A DNA stretch of 48,097 nucleotides. Source: an uncultured Pelagibacteraceae bacterium. GTDB lineage: Bacteria > Pseudomonadota > Alphaproteobacteria > Pelagibacterales > Pelagibacteraceae. The DNA lies in NCBI GenBank assembly GCA_902616145.1, contig CACMRM010000007.1, positions 1-48,097 on the forward strand, in the 5' to 3' direction. The notes beneath the pieces were generated by a model. The model was not told where the DNA came from, made no database searches, and saw only the letters and a list, made by a program, of their open reading frames with translations. Below are positions 34,159-42,848 of this stretch, piece by piece (positions within the stretch are counted from its first letter, which is position 1; each line of letters starts with the position of its first letter). The position numbers and the translations under genes were made by a program.

Positions 34159-34746
34159 TTAAGTCTGATATTTATATATATATTTACCCAAAATATCTAA
34201 TTCAACATTTACAAGATCATTTAATTTCAGCTTTCTCAAATTTGTAAGACTTAAGGTATGCGGGATTATATTTAACTGAAAATATTTATCTGAGACTTTA
34301 GAAATAGTTAACGATATACCATTTATAGATATTGATGCTTTTTCCTCCAAATATTTCATAAATTTTTTATTTTTGAATTCTAATTTTAAAACCCATGAAT
34401 TATCAATTATAGAGATTTTTTTTACTTTAGCTGTAGTATCTACGTGACCTTGTATAAAATGACCAGACAATTTTTGTCCATATATTAATGACTTTTCTAG
34501 ATTTACTAATTGATCTTTCTTAATATTTTTAAAATTTGATCTTTTAAGAGTTTCATCAGATAAATAAAAATAAATCAATTTACCAGAAATTTTAGTAAGA
34601 GTTAAACAAACGCCATTACAGCAGATTGATGATCCTAAATCTTTTTTATTTAAACTTAAATTTGTTTTAACAACTAAAGTAATACTTTTATTCTTTTTTT
34701 TAATTAATTTTACCTTGCCTGTATTAAAAATAATCCCGTTAAACAT
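34159..34746 (-). CDS. ribE: Riboflavin synthase alpha subunit
   Basis: This 195-residue enzyme dismutates two lumazine molecules into riboflavin. It is the usual tandem of two lumazine-binding beta-barrels: MFNGIIFNTGKV starts the first, with SICCNGVCLTL. The second has GQKLSGHFIQGHVDTTAKV and ASISINGISLTISKV. A good ribosome-binding site AAGGA lies 7 bases before the ATG. The 46-base gap to ribD is too small for an FMN riboswitch. Confidence 0.95.
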   Translation of the reverse strand: MFNGIIFNTGKVKLIKKKNKSITLVVKTNLSLNKKDLGSSICCNGVCLTLTKISGKLIYFYLSDETLKRSNFKNIKKDQLVNLEKSLIYGQKLSGHFIQGHVDTTAKVKKISIIDNSWVLKLEFKNKKFMKYLEEKASISINGISLTISKVSDKYFQLNIIPHTLSLTNLRKLKLNDLVNVELDILGKYIYKYQT

Positions 34747-34792
34747 ATTTAAATCCTTGCTTGAAAAAGTGAGTCTTCTTTAAGATTGACGT

Positions 34793-35809
34793 TTATTTTA
34801 CTAATTTTCTTGAGTTTTTTAAAAGAATACTCGAATTATTAGATCCCTTTTTTTTTAAATTACTATTTGACTTAAATAGATATAAATTACTTACTAAATC
34901 GAATTCTAAACATTTGGTTAAAAATTTAAGACCTGACTCAATCAAAAGTCTTCTCTTGCCAATTTTATAAATTTTTTCCAAAAGAGTCTTAAAATCATCC
35001 TTGTTATCCAATTTCTTTAGTTTTATTACCTTGATTTTTTTCGATCTGAAGAAAAGAATTTTTTTTTTATCTTGACTTGTTGTAAAAATATAAGTTTTCC
35101 TATTTTTTGAAATTTTAAAAATTCTAAGATTTTTTTTTAATTTTAAATGTCTGTCAATAATAAGTAAATCTGGCCTATTATTTTCTAAACCTTCAATCCT
35201 GCAATTCAACAATGAATTATCATTATTTATTGTTTTAGATGTTGAAACAATACTATCATATTTAGAACGTAATAAATGTCCAACTTTTCTAGATCTAAAA
35301 TTTGTAATCCATTTTGCATTGTTATTTATAGTATAATAATCATTCGAAATTGCTAATTTTGCATCTATAAAAGGTCTCTGAAATTTTCTATTTATAAAAT
35401 AACTTTCATAAAAATCTTTTTTTTTTGTGTGAATTTTGTTTACACTAATTTTAAACTTATTAAGTTTTTTTTTTGCTCTTTTATAAGATCTGTGATCAGG
35501 ATCATAAAATCCAAAATAAATTTTCTTGATACCTTTTCTTTTAATTATATTAGTGCATGGTGGGGTTATGCCAAAATGTGAGCATGGTTCTAATGTTACA
35601 TACATTGATGAGTCTTTAAAATTATATTTTTTAATTAGTGCATTATATTCAGCGTGAGGCCGACCATTTTTTGAAGTAACGCCTGAGCTTATAACAGAAT
35701 TATTTTTTACAATTACGCAACCCACAGATGGATTGTCTTTTGTTTTGCCTAAATGATGCTCTGCTAGATTAAATGCGAGATTAGAAAATAAATTATGATT
35801 TCTTTTCAT
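34793..35809 (-). CDS. ribD: Riboflavin-specific deaminase/reductase RibD
   Basis: This 338-residue bifunctional enzyme deaminates and then reduces the pyrimidine intermediate. The deaminase zinc site is visible: His52/Glu54 (PHAEYNAL) and Cys76/Cys85 ([11 protein letters not shown]). The reductase half (about 150-338) is AT-skewed and Lys/Asn-rich but keeps the substrate stretch DAKLAIS. The frame is open 26 codons upstream into nrdR; the ATG used here ([13 protein letters not shown]) gives the normal N-terminus and still overlaps nrdR by 17 bases. Confidence 0.93.
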   Translation of the reverse strand: MKRNHNLFSNLAFNLAEHHLGKTKDNPSVGCVIVKNNSVISSGVTSKNGRPHAEYNALIKKYNFKDSSMYVTLEPCSHFGITPPCTNIIKRKGIKKIYFGFYDPDHRSYKRAKKKLNKFKISVNKIHTKKKDFYESYFINRKFQRPFIDAKLAISNDYYTINNNAKWITNFRSRKVGHLLRSKYDSIVSTSKTINNDNSLLNCRIEGLENNRPDLLIIDRHLKLKKNLRIFKISKNRKTYIFTTSQDKKKILFFRSKKIKVIKLKKLDNKDDFKTLLEKIYKIGKRRLLIESGLKFLTKCLEFDLVSNLYLFKSNSNLKKKGSNNSSILLKNSRKLVK

Positions 35810-36254
35810 CAATGTTGCCAACAAATTCCTCAAAGTCCTTTGCTTCCTTAAAATTTTTGTAAACAGAGGCAAAACGAACGTAGGCAACTTTGTCTAATGC
35901 GGAAAGACCTTCCATAATATATTTTCCTATAGTAGGAGTTGGTATTTCGCTTTCGCCAAGACCTTCTAGGTTTCTTACTATCTTTGAAATAAATTTTTCT
36001 ATCGTTTCCGAGTCTATGGGTCTTTTTCTTGTTGCTATCCTTATGGACTTTGAGATTTTATCTCTATCAAAAGGCTCTCTTTTTCCATTACCTTTAATTA
36101 CTGTAAGTTCTTGGAATTGCACTCTTTCAAAAGTAGTGAATCTCTCCTTTCTTTCACATCCACATAATCTTCTTCTACGGATAGCGGTTCCATCCTCTGT
36201 TGGACGAGAGTCTACAACTGACGTATCTTTTTCTCTACAAAAAGGACAAAGCAT
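35793..36254 (-). CDS. nrdR: Transcriptional repressor NrdR with altered zinc ribbon
   Basis: This 153-residue regulator represses ribonucleotide reductase genes via an ATP-cone. The zinc ribbon starts normally (LCPFC, Cys3/Cys6) with [15 protein letters not shown], but the second metal pair reads CGC (Cys31/Cys33) before [10 protein letters not shown] instead of the usual CxxC. That is one residue longer overall, with the cysteines closer together. The ATP-cone (about 47-137, [16 protein letters not shown]) is intact. It lies between glyA and ribD, as in many proteobacteria. Confidence 0.92.
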   Translation of the reverse strand: MLCPFCREKDTSVVDSRPTEDGTAIRRRRLCGCERKERFTTFERVQFQELTVIKGNGKREPFDRDKISKSIRIATRKRPIDSETIEKFISKIVRNLEGLGESEIPTPTIGKYIMEGLSALDKVAYVRFASVYKNFKEAKDFEEFVGNIDEKKS

Positions 36255-36264
36255 GATCGATTAT

Positions 36265-37566
36265 TTATTTCCCATATATAGGGAAAGAAGAACAAAGATC
36301 AATTATTTCTTTCTTTACTTCTTTTTCTATTTTTGAGTTATCTTCTTTATTTGTGCTTAAACCTTTTACAACTTTAAAAATTAAGTTTCCGATTAGTTTA
36401 AATTCTTCTTCACCAAAACCTCTAGTAGTACATGCAGGAGTTCCAAGTCTTATTCCAGAAGTAATCATTGGGCTTTCTGTGTCAAAAGGTATACCATTTT
36501 TATTACATGTAATATTTGCATTCCCCAATGATGCTTGGGCATCCTTACCAGTAACACCAAAAGATCTTAGATCTAAAAGCATCAAATGAGTGTCGGTTCC
36601 TCCAGAAAAGATTTTAAAACCTTTATCCGACAAGGTATTTGATAGAACTTTAGCGTTTTTGATTACATTTTGTGTATATAGTTTAAAATCATCAGAGAGA
36701 GCTTCTTTAAAACAAACTGCCTTAGCTGCAATTACATGCATCAAAGGTCCACCTTGTAATCCTGGAAAAATAGCACTGTTAAATTTTTTAATTAAATCTT
36801 CTCTATTTGTTAAAATAATTCCACCTCTTGGACCTCTTAAAACTTTATGAGTTGTAGATGTCACCACATCAGCATATTTAGTAGGATTAGGATAAGCACC
36901 CCCAGCAACTAGTCCAGAAAAATGGGCCATATCTACTAAAAAATACGCACCAACTTTATCACAAATTTCTCTAAACTTTTTAAAATCAATCACTCTTGAG
37001 TAAGCGCTACCGCCGGCAATTATTAATTTTGGTTTATTTTCTACAGCTATCTTCTCTACACTTTCATAATCAATTAAACCTGTTTCTCTATCAACCTCAT
37101 AATGTAATGCATTAAACCATTTACCGGATTGAGCTGGCTTAGCTCCGTGAGTAAGATGGCCCCCAGAGTTCAAACTCATTGCAAGTGTTGTATCACCAGG
37201 TTTTAATAATGCCAAATATACTGCACCATTAGCTTGCGCACCAGAGTGGGGTTGAACGTTTGCAAATTTACAATTAAATAATTTTTTTGCTCTTTCTATT
37301 GCTAAATTTTCTGAAAGATCAACATGTTCACATCCTCCGTAATATCTTTTTCCTGGATAGCCTTCTGCATATTTATTTGTTAAGACTGAACCTTGAGCTT
37401 CAAGCACTGCTTTAGAAACTATATTTTCTGAAGCAATCAATTCAATATGATTTTGTTGTCTTAAAAATTCGTCCTCAATCGATTTATATAAATCTTTATC
37501 TGCATCTTTAAGATTTAATTTAAAAAAACTGTTTAAGTACTTATTTAATTTTATAGCTATTGACAT
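36265..37566 (-). CDS. glyA: Serine hydroxymethyltransferase
   Basis: This 433-residue PLP enzyme interconverts serine and glycine with tetrahydrofolate. Visible landmarks are [28 protein letters not shown], and the PLP-lysine region [15 protein letters not shown]. The frame is open 14 codons further upstream into rpiB; the ATG chosen ([11 protein letters not shown]) falls 2 bases after the rpiB stop and gives the usual start. SAR11-type cells are known to depend on glycine/serine supply, so this enzyme is central; no glycine riboswitch is seen upstream. Confidence 0.97.
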   Translation of the reverse strand: MSIAIKLNKYLNSFFKLNLKDADKDLYKSIEDEFLRQQNHIELIASENIVSKAVLEAQGSVLTNKYAEGYPGKRYYGGCEHVDLSENLAIERAKKLFNCKFANVQPHSGAQANGAVYLALLKPGDTTLAMSLNSGGHLTHGAKPAQSGKWFNALHYEVDRETGLIDYESVEKIAVENKPKLIIAGGSAYSRVIDFKKFREICDKVGAYFLVDMAHFSGLVAGGAYPNPTKYADVVTSTTHKVLRGPRGGIILTNREDLIKKFNSAIFPGLQGGPLMHVIAAKAVCFKEALSDDFKLYTQNVIKNAKVLSNTLSDKGFKIFSGGTDTHLMLLDLRSFGVTGKDAQASLGNANITCNKNGIPFDTESPMITSGIRLGTPACTTRGFGEEEFKLIGNLIFKVVKGLSTNKEDNSKIEKEVKKEIIDLCSSFPIYGK

Positions 37567-37567
37567 A

Positions 37568-38020
37568 TTAAATTTTTTTAATCCTTCGTAAATGTCTTCC
37601 ACCCTCAAATTTAGTTTTTAAGAAAATTTCAACTAATTTTAAAGATAATTTTTTTTTAGTTAATCTTGATCCTAAAGCAATTATATTAGCATTATTATGC
37701 ATTCTAGACAATCTTGTAGACTTTAAATTATAGCACACCGCAGCTCTAATTTTTTTGATTTTATTGGCACTTATGGCCATTCCTGTGCCAGATCCACACA
37801 CGAGAATTCCTACGTCGCTTTTTTTAGATTTGATTCTATGTCCAAGTTTTTTTGCATAATCAGGATAATCTACAGATCCTTCGTCAAATGGTCCTAAATC
37901 AAAAATAGAAACATTTTTATCAATAAGATGATTTTTAATAACCTCTTTTAATTTAAAACCAGCGTGGTCTGAGGCAATACACGCAGTTTTGAAAATCTTG
38001 TTTAGTTTTATATTGCTCAT
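37568..38020 (-). CDS. rpiB: Ribose-5-phosphate isomerase B
   Basis: This 150-residue RpiB/LacAB-family enzyme interconverts ribose-5- and ribulose-5-phosphate. The motifs [11 protein letters not shown] (substrate Asp/His), [10 protein letters not shown] and [22 protein letters not shown] (catalytic cysteine) are present. Adjacent glyA and nrdR is the common alphaproteobacterial context. It is divergent from hemB across 77 bases. Confidence 0.95.
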   Translation of the reverse strand: MSNIKLNKIFKTACIASDHAGFKLKEVIKNHLIDKNVSIFDLGPFDEGSVDYPDYAKKLGHRIKSKKSDVGILVCGSGTGMAISANKIKKIRAAVCYNLKSTRLSRMHNNANIIALGSRLTKKKLSLKLVEIFLKTKFEGGRHLRRIKKI

Positions 38021-38097
38021 ATTAACTAATTAAATTACACTATTTTAAAATATAATAATATATTGTCGCATTACATAATAAAATTTCAGGACTTTAC

Positions 38098-39096
38098 ATG
38101 AAAATCTTAGGCTCATACCCAAAAACTAGGCTCAGAAGGTTGAGAAAATCTAGTTGGTTGAGAAATCTCGTTTCAGAAAATAACATTTCTAATAATGATT
38201 TAATTTTACCGATTTTTATTCGTGAAGGAAAAAGCAAAATCGAACCTGTTAAGAATATGCCTGGTATTAACAGATATACAATTGATAAATTACCAATAAT
38301 CATGAATCAAGCAAAAAAATATAAAATTCCAATGGTTGCGTTGTTCCCCTATACACCACAAAATAAAAAAAATAATTTTGGTTTAGAGGCATTAAATCCA
38401 AAAAACTTAGTTTGTAGAGCTATTAAATTAATTAAAAAGAGATTTACTGGAATTGGTGTCATGTGTGACGTTGCTTTAGATCCTTACACATCTCATGGTC
38501 ATGATGGAGTAATTATTAAAAATAAAATTGATAATGACGCAACTGTAAAAATATTGGTTAAACAAGCCTTGCTTCAAGCAAGTATGGGGTGCGATGTAAT
38601 TGCCCCCTCTGACATGATGGATGGAAGAGTTGGTTTGATTAGAAAAGCACTAGATCAAAATGATTTTCACGATGTAAGTATCCTATCGTATGCAGTTAAA
38701 TACGCCTCTAATTTTTATGGACCGTTTAGAGATGCTGTTGGAAGTAAATCAAAATTAAAAACAAATAAAAAAACATATCAAATGGATTATAGAAATTTTT
38801 CAGAGGCATATAGAGAAGTTGGTTTAGATATTAAAGAAGGTGCAGATATGATTATGGTAAAACCGGGTATAATTTATTTAGATATAATAAATAAAATTAA
38901 AAATAATTTTAATGTGCCCATATTAGCCTATCAGGTTTCCGGAGAGTATAGCCTCTTAAAAAATGCTATTAACAATAAAATATTAAATGAGAACTCAATT
39001 TTAGAAAGTCTTGTTGCTTTTAAAAGGGCCGGAGCATGTGCAATTGTTACATATTTTGCTATTGATATTGCAAAAAAAATTAGATCAATTAATTAA
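38098..39096 (+). CDS. hemB: Delta-aminolevulinic acid dehydratase (porphobilinogen synthase)
   Basis: This 332-residue enzyme condenses two ALA molecules in heme synthesis. The Schiff-base lysine regions are visible (APSDMMDGRVG, MVKPGIIYLD, AYQVSGEYSL). The metal-switch segment reads CDVALDPYTSHGHDG, with aspartates where zinc enzymes have a cysteine triad, which marks a Mg-dependent type. An AGGA ribosome-binding site is 7 bases before the ATG. The gene converges with recO, overlapping by 8 bases. Confidence 0.96.
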   Translation: MKILGSYPKTRLRRLRKSSWLRNLVSENNISNNDLILPIFIREGKSKIEPVKNMPGINRYTIDKLPIIMNQAKKYKIPMVALFPYTPQNKKNNFGLEALNPKNLVCRAIKLIKKRFTGIGVMCDVALDPYTSHGHDGVIIKNKIDNDATVKILVKQALLQASMGCDVIAPSDMMDGRVGLIRKALDQNDFHDVSILSYAVKYASNFYGPFRDAVGSKSKLKTNKKTYQMDYRNFSEAYREVGLDIKEGADMIMVKPGIIYLDIINKIKNNFNVPILAYQVSGEYSLLKNAINNKILNENSILESLVAFKRAGACAIVTYFAIDIAKKIRSIN

Positions 39097-39766
39097 AATA
39101 ATTTTCAAATAAAATTCTCATTCTTGGGAAAGGAAGGTTGTTTGGTAAAAAAAATTTATTCTGTATGATGCTTCTTGTAAAATAAAGTGATTTTTTAATT
39201 AGATCTTTTGAAATTTCGTTTGGAATTTTTTTTGTAATCAAATATATTGGAACATCGTAAATAAAAGTGTCAATTTTGATTTTATTTGTGTCTAAGTTAG
39301 TATTTTCAATTTTAAACCTACTTAGATTTGGGTCATAGCCAAGATCTTTAATTAAGTTTAATTCAAAAAAAACGTACAAAATAATCCAATTTTCTAAATT
39401 TATGGATTTTATAAACTTTTCAAAAGAATTATAAATATTTTCATTCGGCTGTGACTCTGGTAGTAAAATATTTAAAATAGAACATAGTGAGATAAGTGCC
39501 GAAGTTTTTTGTTTATCATTAAAATATAAAGGTGCAATTGGTTTAATTAATTCAGTTTTAAAATATCCTAATTTATTCTCATTTTTTGAATTGTGTGAAA
39601 TAAATAGTTTGTTTGAAATCTGTAAATAATTCCTAATCTTTCTTGAATTTCCTCCATAAACAACACCTGAAACTTTGCCTTTTGTTTGTGAAAAAACATT
39701 TATAATATTTGCGTTTTCTCTAAATTTTCTTTTTGAAAGTAAATAACATTCATCTTCCCAATTCAT
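39089..39766 (-). CDS. recO: DNA repair protein RecO
   Basis: This 225-residue protein starts with the RecO OB-fold (WEDECYLLSKRKFRENANIINVFSQTKGK, GVVYGGNSRK) followed by a helical domain. RecO loads RecA on SSB-coated DNA with RecR. The zinc cysteines of the C-terminal domain are absent. The start overlaps rnc as ATGA. In most alphaproteobacteria era lies between rnc and recO; it does not here. Confidence 0.88.
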   Translation of the reverse strand: MNWEDECYLLSKRKFRENANIINVFSQTKGKVSGVVYGGNSRKIRNYLQISNKLFISHNSKNENKLGYFKTELIKPIAPLYFNDKQKTSALISLCSILNILLPESQPNENIYNSFEKFIKSINLENWIILYVFFELNLIKDLGYDPNLSRFKIENTNLDTNKIKIDTFIYDVPIYLITKKIPNEISKDLIKKSLYFTRSIIQNKFFLPNNLPFPRMRILFENYFN

Positions 39767-40422
39767 ATATTTAAGAATTTTATTAATTTTTCAGCAGCAT
39801 TTTGTTGAGCATTTTTTTTTGAAGTACCTGTCCCAATGATTTTTTTAGCCTCAGGGACTTCAACTTCAGTTTTAAATATAGGTTTATGGTGTGGTCCTGA
39901 TTTTTTGAAAAAAATATATTTTGGAAGTTTTTTAAATTTTTTAAGGCTATATTCTTGGAGCTTTGTTTTGGGGTCAATCAAAGTCACGACAGATTTATCT
40001 ATAAAGTTTTCCCAAAAATTAAGTATAAATTTCTCTGAACATTTTAAACCTCCGTCTAGATAAATAGCTCCTACAAGCGCCTCTAAGCTATCGCTTAAGA
40101 TTTTATCAGCTGATCTTTCAAAATTTTTTTGAGATGCGCCCAAATAGAGATATTTATTTAAGTTTAATTTTTTACCTATACTTACACAGGTCTTTTTATT
40201 CACTAAGTTAGCGAATTTTTTATCAATAATTCCCTCTTTTTCATCAGGAAATTTCTCTAAAAGTTTTTTAGAAATTATTAAACCTAAAACTCTATCTCCA
40301 AGAAATTCCAATTTTTCATTATTATCTTTACTGTAGCTCTTATGTGTGAGCGCTTTTTTTAGTAGGTTTTTATCTTTAAAATTATATTTGAGTATTTCTT
40401 CAAGTTCTTTGAATAGTTTCAT
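39763..40422 (-). CDS. rnc: Ribonuclease III
   Basis: This 219-residue enzyme cuts double-stranded RNA in rRNA processing. The RNase III signature KLEFLGDRVLGLIIS is near 37-51, a second acidic site is in SDSLEALVGAIYLDGG, and a C-terminal dsRNA-binding domain (about 150-218, KTKLQEYSLKK, GTSKKNAQQNAAEKLIKFL) is complete. It lies 2 bases after lepB. Confidence 0.96.
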   Translation of the reverse strand: MKLFKELEEILKYNFKDKNLLKKALTHKSYSKDNNEKLEFLGDRVLGLIISKKLLEKFPDEKEGIIDKKFANLVNKKTCVSIGKKLNLNKYLYLGASQKNFERSADKILSDSLEALVGAIYLDGGLKCSEKFILNFWENFIDKSVVTLIDPKTKLQEYSLKKFKKLPKYIFFKKSGPHHKPIFKTEVEVPEAKKIIGTGTSKKNAQQNAAEKLIKFLNI

Positions 40423-40424
40423 AA

Positions 40425-41165
40425 TTATAAGTTTTTAAATGTCCTATTAAGTCTAAATGAGTTATGTAAATTCCATAGTTTTATTAAGCTACCTTTTTTT
40501 GTATCATTAGAAAAAAAAATTAATTTGGCCTTCCCTACCAAGTTTAAATTTTTAACATAACCAATTTCCTCTAAAAAACGACTATCCTTTGAACAATCTC
40601 GATTATCTCCCATTAGAAAATAGTGTCCTTCAGGAACAATATATTTCATTGTGTTTTGCAGAGTACCGTTTGAATTATATGAAGCTAAATGTGTTGTACC
40701 GTTTGGCAAAGTTTCAATATAAGTTTTTGTCTCAAATGTAAAATTACCGCATCTTATAGGTTCAGATATTTTTTGTTCTTTTCTTAAAATTTTTTTATTA
40801 TTAATAAAGATATCACCTTTGATAAATTGAATTTCATCACCAGGTAGTCCAATTAATCTTTTGATATAGTCTGTTCTGTTATCAATTGGAGTTTTGAAAA
40901 CAACCAAATCACCTTGTTTTGGTGGTTTAGAAAAAAATCTATTTGATGAAATGTTAGGACTGAAAGGAAAGGAATGCTTGCTATATCCATATGAATATTT
41001 GGTAACAAATATTCTATCGCCAACTAATAATGTTGGTTCCATTGATGATGAAGGAATATAAAAGGGTTGGATTATTAAAGATCTTATTAATAAAGCAATT
41101 AACAAGGCCCAAAATAAAGTTTTAAAGTTATCCAAAATTGTATTTATTAATTTATTTTTTTTCAT
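40425..41165 (-). CDS. lepB: Signal peptidase I
   Basis: This 246-residue inner-membrane protease removes signal peptides. One N-terminal membrane helix (about 16-33) precedes the catalytic serine Ser41 (IPSSSMEPTL) and general-base lysine Lys102 (DYIKRLIGLPGD); the later box GDNRDCSKDSR is conserved. The start overlaps the acpS stop as ATGA. Confidence 0.96.
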   Translation of the reverse strand: MKKNKLINTILDNFKTLFWALLIALLIRSLIIQPFYIPSSSMEPTLLVGDRIFVTKYSYGYSKHSFPFSPNISSNRFFSKPPKQGDLVVFKTPIDNRTDYIKRLIGLPGDEIQFIKGDIFINNKKILRKEQKISEPIRCGNFTFETKTYIETLPNGTTHLASYNSNGTLQNTMKYIVPEGHYFLMGDNRDCSKDSRFLEEIGYVKNLNLVGKAKLIFFSNDTKKGSLIKLWNLHNSFRLNRTFKNL

Positions 41166-41545
41166 AATGAAATAGTCACAAATGCTACTGCATAATTGTC
41201 TTCATCGGTCAAAGATAATGAAATTTTAAATTTTCTTTTTTTTAATTTTTTTTCTACTACTTTTTTGGTTTTATTTAATAATTTAATAAATGGTTTTCCA
41301 TTTTTCTCATTTAATACTAAGATTTCATTCCAATTTATTCCTTTTGAAATCCCAGTGCCCAATGCTTTCGAAAATGCTTCTTTTGCAGCAAATCTTTTTG
41401 CATAACAATTAAGAGAATTTTTAATATTTTCACATTTTTTAATTTCTTCTTGATTGAATAGCCTTATCTTTAAGGAATTTTTTTTTATAGATTTCTTAAT
41501 TCTTTGTATCTTAATTATATCCGTTCCTACACCGTATATTTTCAT
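41162..41545 (-). CDS. acpS: Holo-[acyl-carrier-protein] synthase
   Basis: This 127-residue phosphopantetheinyl transferase activates ACP. The two Mg/CoA motifs are present: GVGTDIIKIQRI near 5-16 and FAAKEAFSKALGTGI near 52-66. It overlaps pdxJ and lepB by 4 bases each, the common pdxJ-acpS-lepB order. Confidence 0.95.
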   Translation of the reverse strand: MKIYGVGTDIIKIQRIKKSIKKNSLKIRLFNQEEIKKCENIKNSLNCYAKRFAAKEAFSKALGTGISKGINWNEILVLNEKNGKPFIKLLNKTKKVVEKKLKKRKFKISLSLTDEDNYAVAFVTISL

Positions 41546-42267
41546 CTTCTTATAATCTTCCTAAATTTTTTAATAGTTTTACCTAAGCCATCATATATTG
41601 ACTCTCCAATTAAAAAATGTCCTATGTTAAATTCTTTTATACCTTTAATTCGTGATAAAATTTTAGCTGACTTATAAGTAAGACCATGTCCTGCATGTAC
41701 TTCTAGCCCTAGGAAAACTGCTAAATTGACAGCGTTTTTAATTTTTTGCAACTCATTTTGGAAACTTTTTTTTTCATTTACTAATTTACAAAATTTTCCA
41801 GTATGTATCTCGATACAATCGGCTTTTAAATTTTTTGCCTCATTAATATCTTTGATCTTAGGTTCTATGAACAAACTAACTCTTGATTTATTTTTTTTTA
41901 ATCTTGAAATTAATTTTTTTAAAAAAGTTTTTCTATATTTTAGATTAAGACCACCTTCAGTAGTAATTTCTTTTCTTTTTTCAGGCACAATACAAATAAA
42001 AGGTGGTTTCCTTTTTATTGCTATTCCTAACATCTCTTTGGTTGCTGCAATTTCAAGATTGAGTGGGATTTTTAAATTTGACTTTATTTCAATCAAATCT
42101 TTTTCATTTATGTGACGCCGATCTTCCCTTAAATGGATTGTTACAGAGTCAGCTCCATTTTTTTGAGCTAATATGGCAGCTCTTAACGGACTTGGATAAA
42201 TTTCTCCCCTTGCATTTCTTACAGTTGCTACATGATCAATATTTACACCTAGCCTTACTCTAGTCAT
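41542..42267 (-). CDS. pdxJ: Pyridoxine 5'-phosphate synthase
   Basis: This 241-residue TIM-barrel enzyme closes the pyridine ring of vitamin B6. The opening RLGVNIDHVATVRNARG, the VTIHLREDRRHI loop and GLEVHAGHGLTY near the C-terminus are diagnostic. It shares one base with the pyrE stop (TAATG-type overlap). PdxJ implies the DXP-dependent B6 route; pdxA is not in this window. Confidence 0.96.
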   Translation of the reverse strand: MTRVRLGVNIDHVATVRNARGEIYPSPLRAAILAQKNGADSVTIHLREDRRHINEKDLIEIKSNLKIPLNLEIAATKEMLGIAIKRKPPFICIVPEKRKEITTEGGLNLKYRKTFLKKLISRLKKNKSRVSLFIEPKIKDINEAKNLKADCIEIHTGKFCKLVNEKKSFQNELQKIKNAVNLAVFLGLEVHAGHGLTYKSAKILSRIKGIKEFNIGHFLIGESIYDGLGKTIKKFRKIIRR

Positions 42268-42848
42268 TATAGATTTCTACTTCCAGGTTTGATGGCTTTA
42301 ATGGACGATAATTTTTTTGGTAAATCATCTTTTTTAAATGTTGGGATATCTAATTTTACTTGTGATATAATTTTTTTTTTTATTAATGATCTGCCTTCAG
42401 ATCTATCAATAATACAAGCATAACCAATTATTTTTGCTCCACTTTTCTCAACTAGTTTTGAGCACTCTAAACTTGATTTTCCAGTTGTAATTACGTCCTC
42501 AACTATAAGCACTTTTTGTTTTTTTTTTATTAAAAAATCTCTTCGAAGTTTGAACTTTCCGTTTACTCTTTCAGTAAAGATTGTTTCTTTTTTTAGGAGT
42601 CTCCCAATTTCATATCCTATAATTATACCGCCCATCGCAGGAGATAATATTAAATCAACATCTTTAAATTCATTTTTAATCTTTTCAGATAAAGATTTAC
42701 ATATTTTTTGAGCCATTTTAGGTTTGCTCATTAACTGAGCACATTGAACATATTTAGGGCTATGTAACCCAGAGGATAAAATGAAATGGCCTTCTAAAAG
42801 AGCGTTAGTTTCTTTTAAAATTTTCAAAGATTCTTTTAATGAAAGCAT
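42267..42848 (-). CDS. pyrE: Orotate phosphoribosyltransferase
   Basis: This 193-residue enzyme makes OMP from orotate and PRPP. The PRPP-binding motif KVLIVEDVITTGKSSLE and the FILSSGLHSPKYVQ segment are visible. Its first 44 bases overlap the end of the RelA/SpoT gene in another frame, a long overlap even for this genome; no later in-frame ATG gives a full enzyme. Confidence 0.94.
   Translation of the reverse strand: MLSLKESLKILKETNALLEGHFILSSGLHSPKYVQCAQLMSKPKMAQKICKSLSEKIKNEFKDVDLILSPAMGGIIIGYEIGRLLKKETIFTERVNGKFKLRRDFLIKKKQKVLIVEDVITTGKSSLECSKLVEKSGAKIIGYACIIDRSEGRSLIKKKIISQVKLDIPTFKKDDLPKKLSSIKAIKPGSRNL

Noticed and set aside
34747-34792. FMN riboswitch upstream of riboflavin genes
   Set aside because: The gap is 46 bases and lacks the conserved FMN aptamer elements; no gap in the rib operon is large enough.
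35890-36336. Plus-strand open frame of 148 codons
   Set aside because: It is antisense to nrdR and the end of glyA, and shows no recognisable protein features.
37561-37610. Glycine riboswitch upstream of glyA
   Set aside because: glyA starts two bases after rpiB; there is no leader to hold an aptamer.
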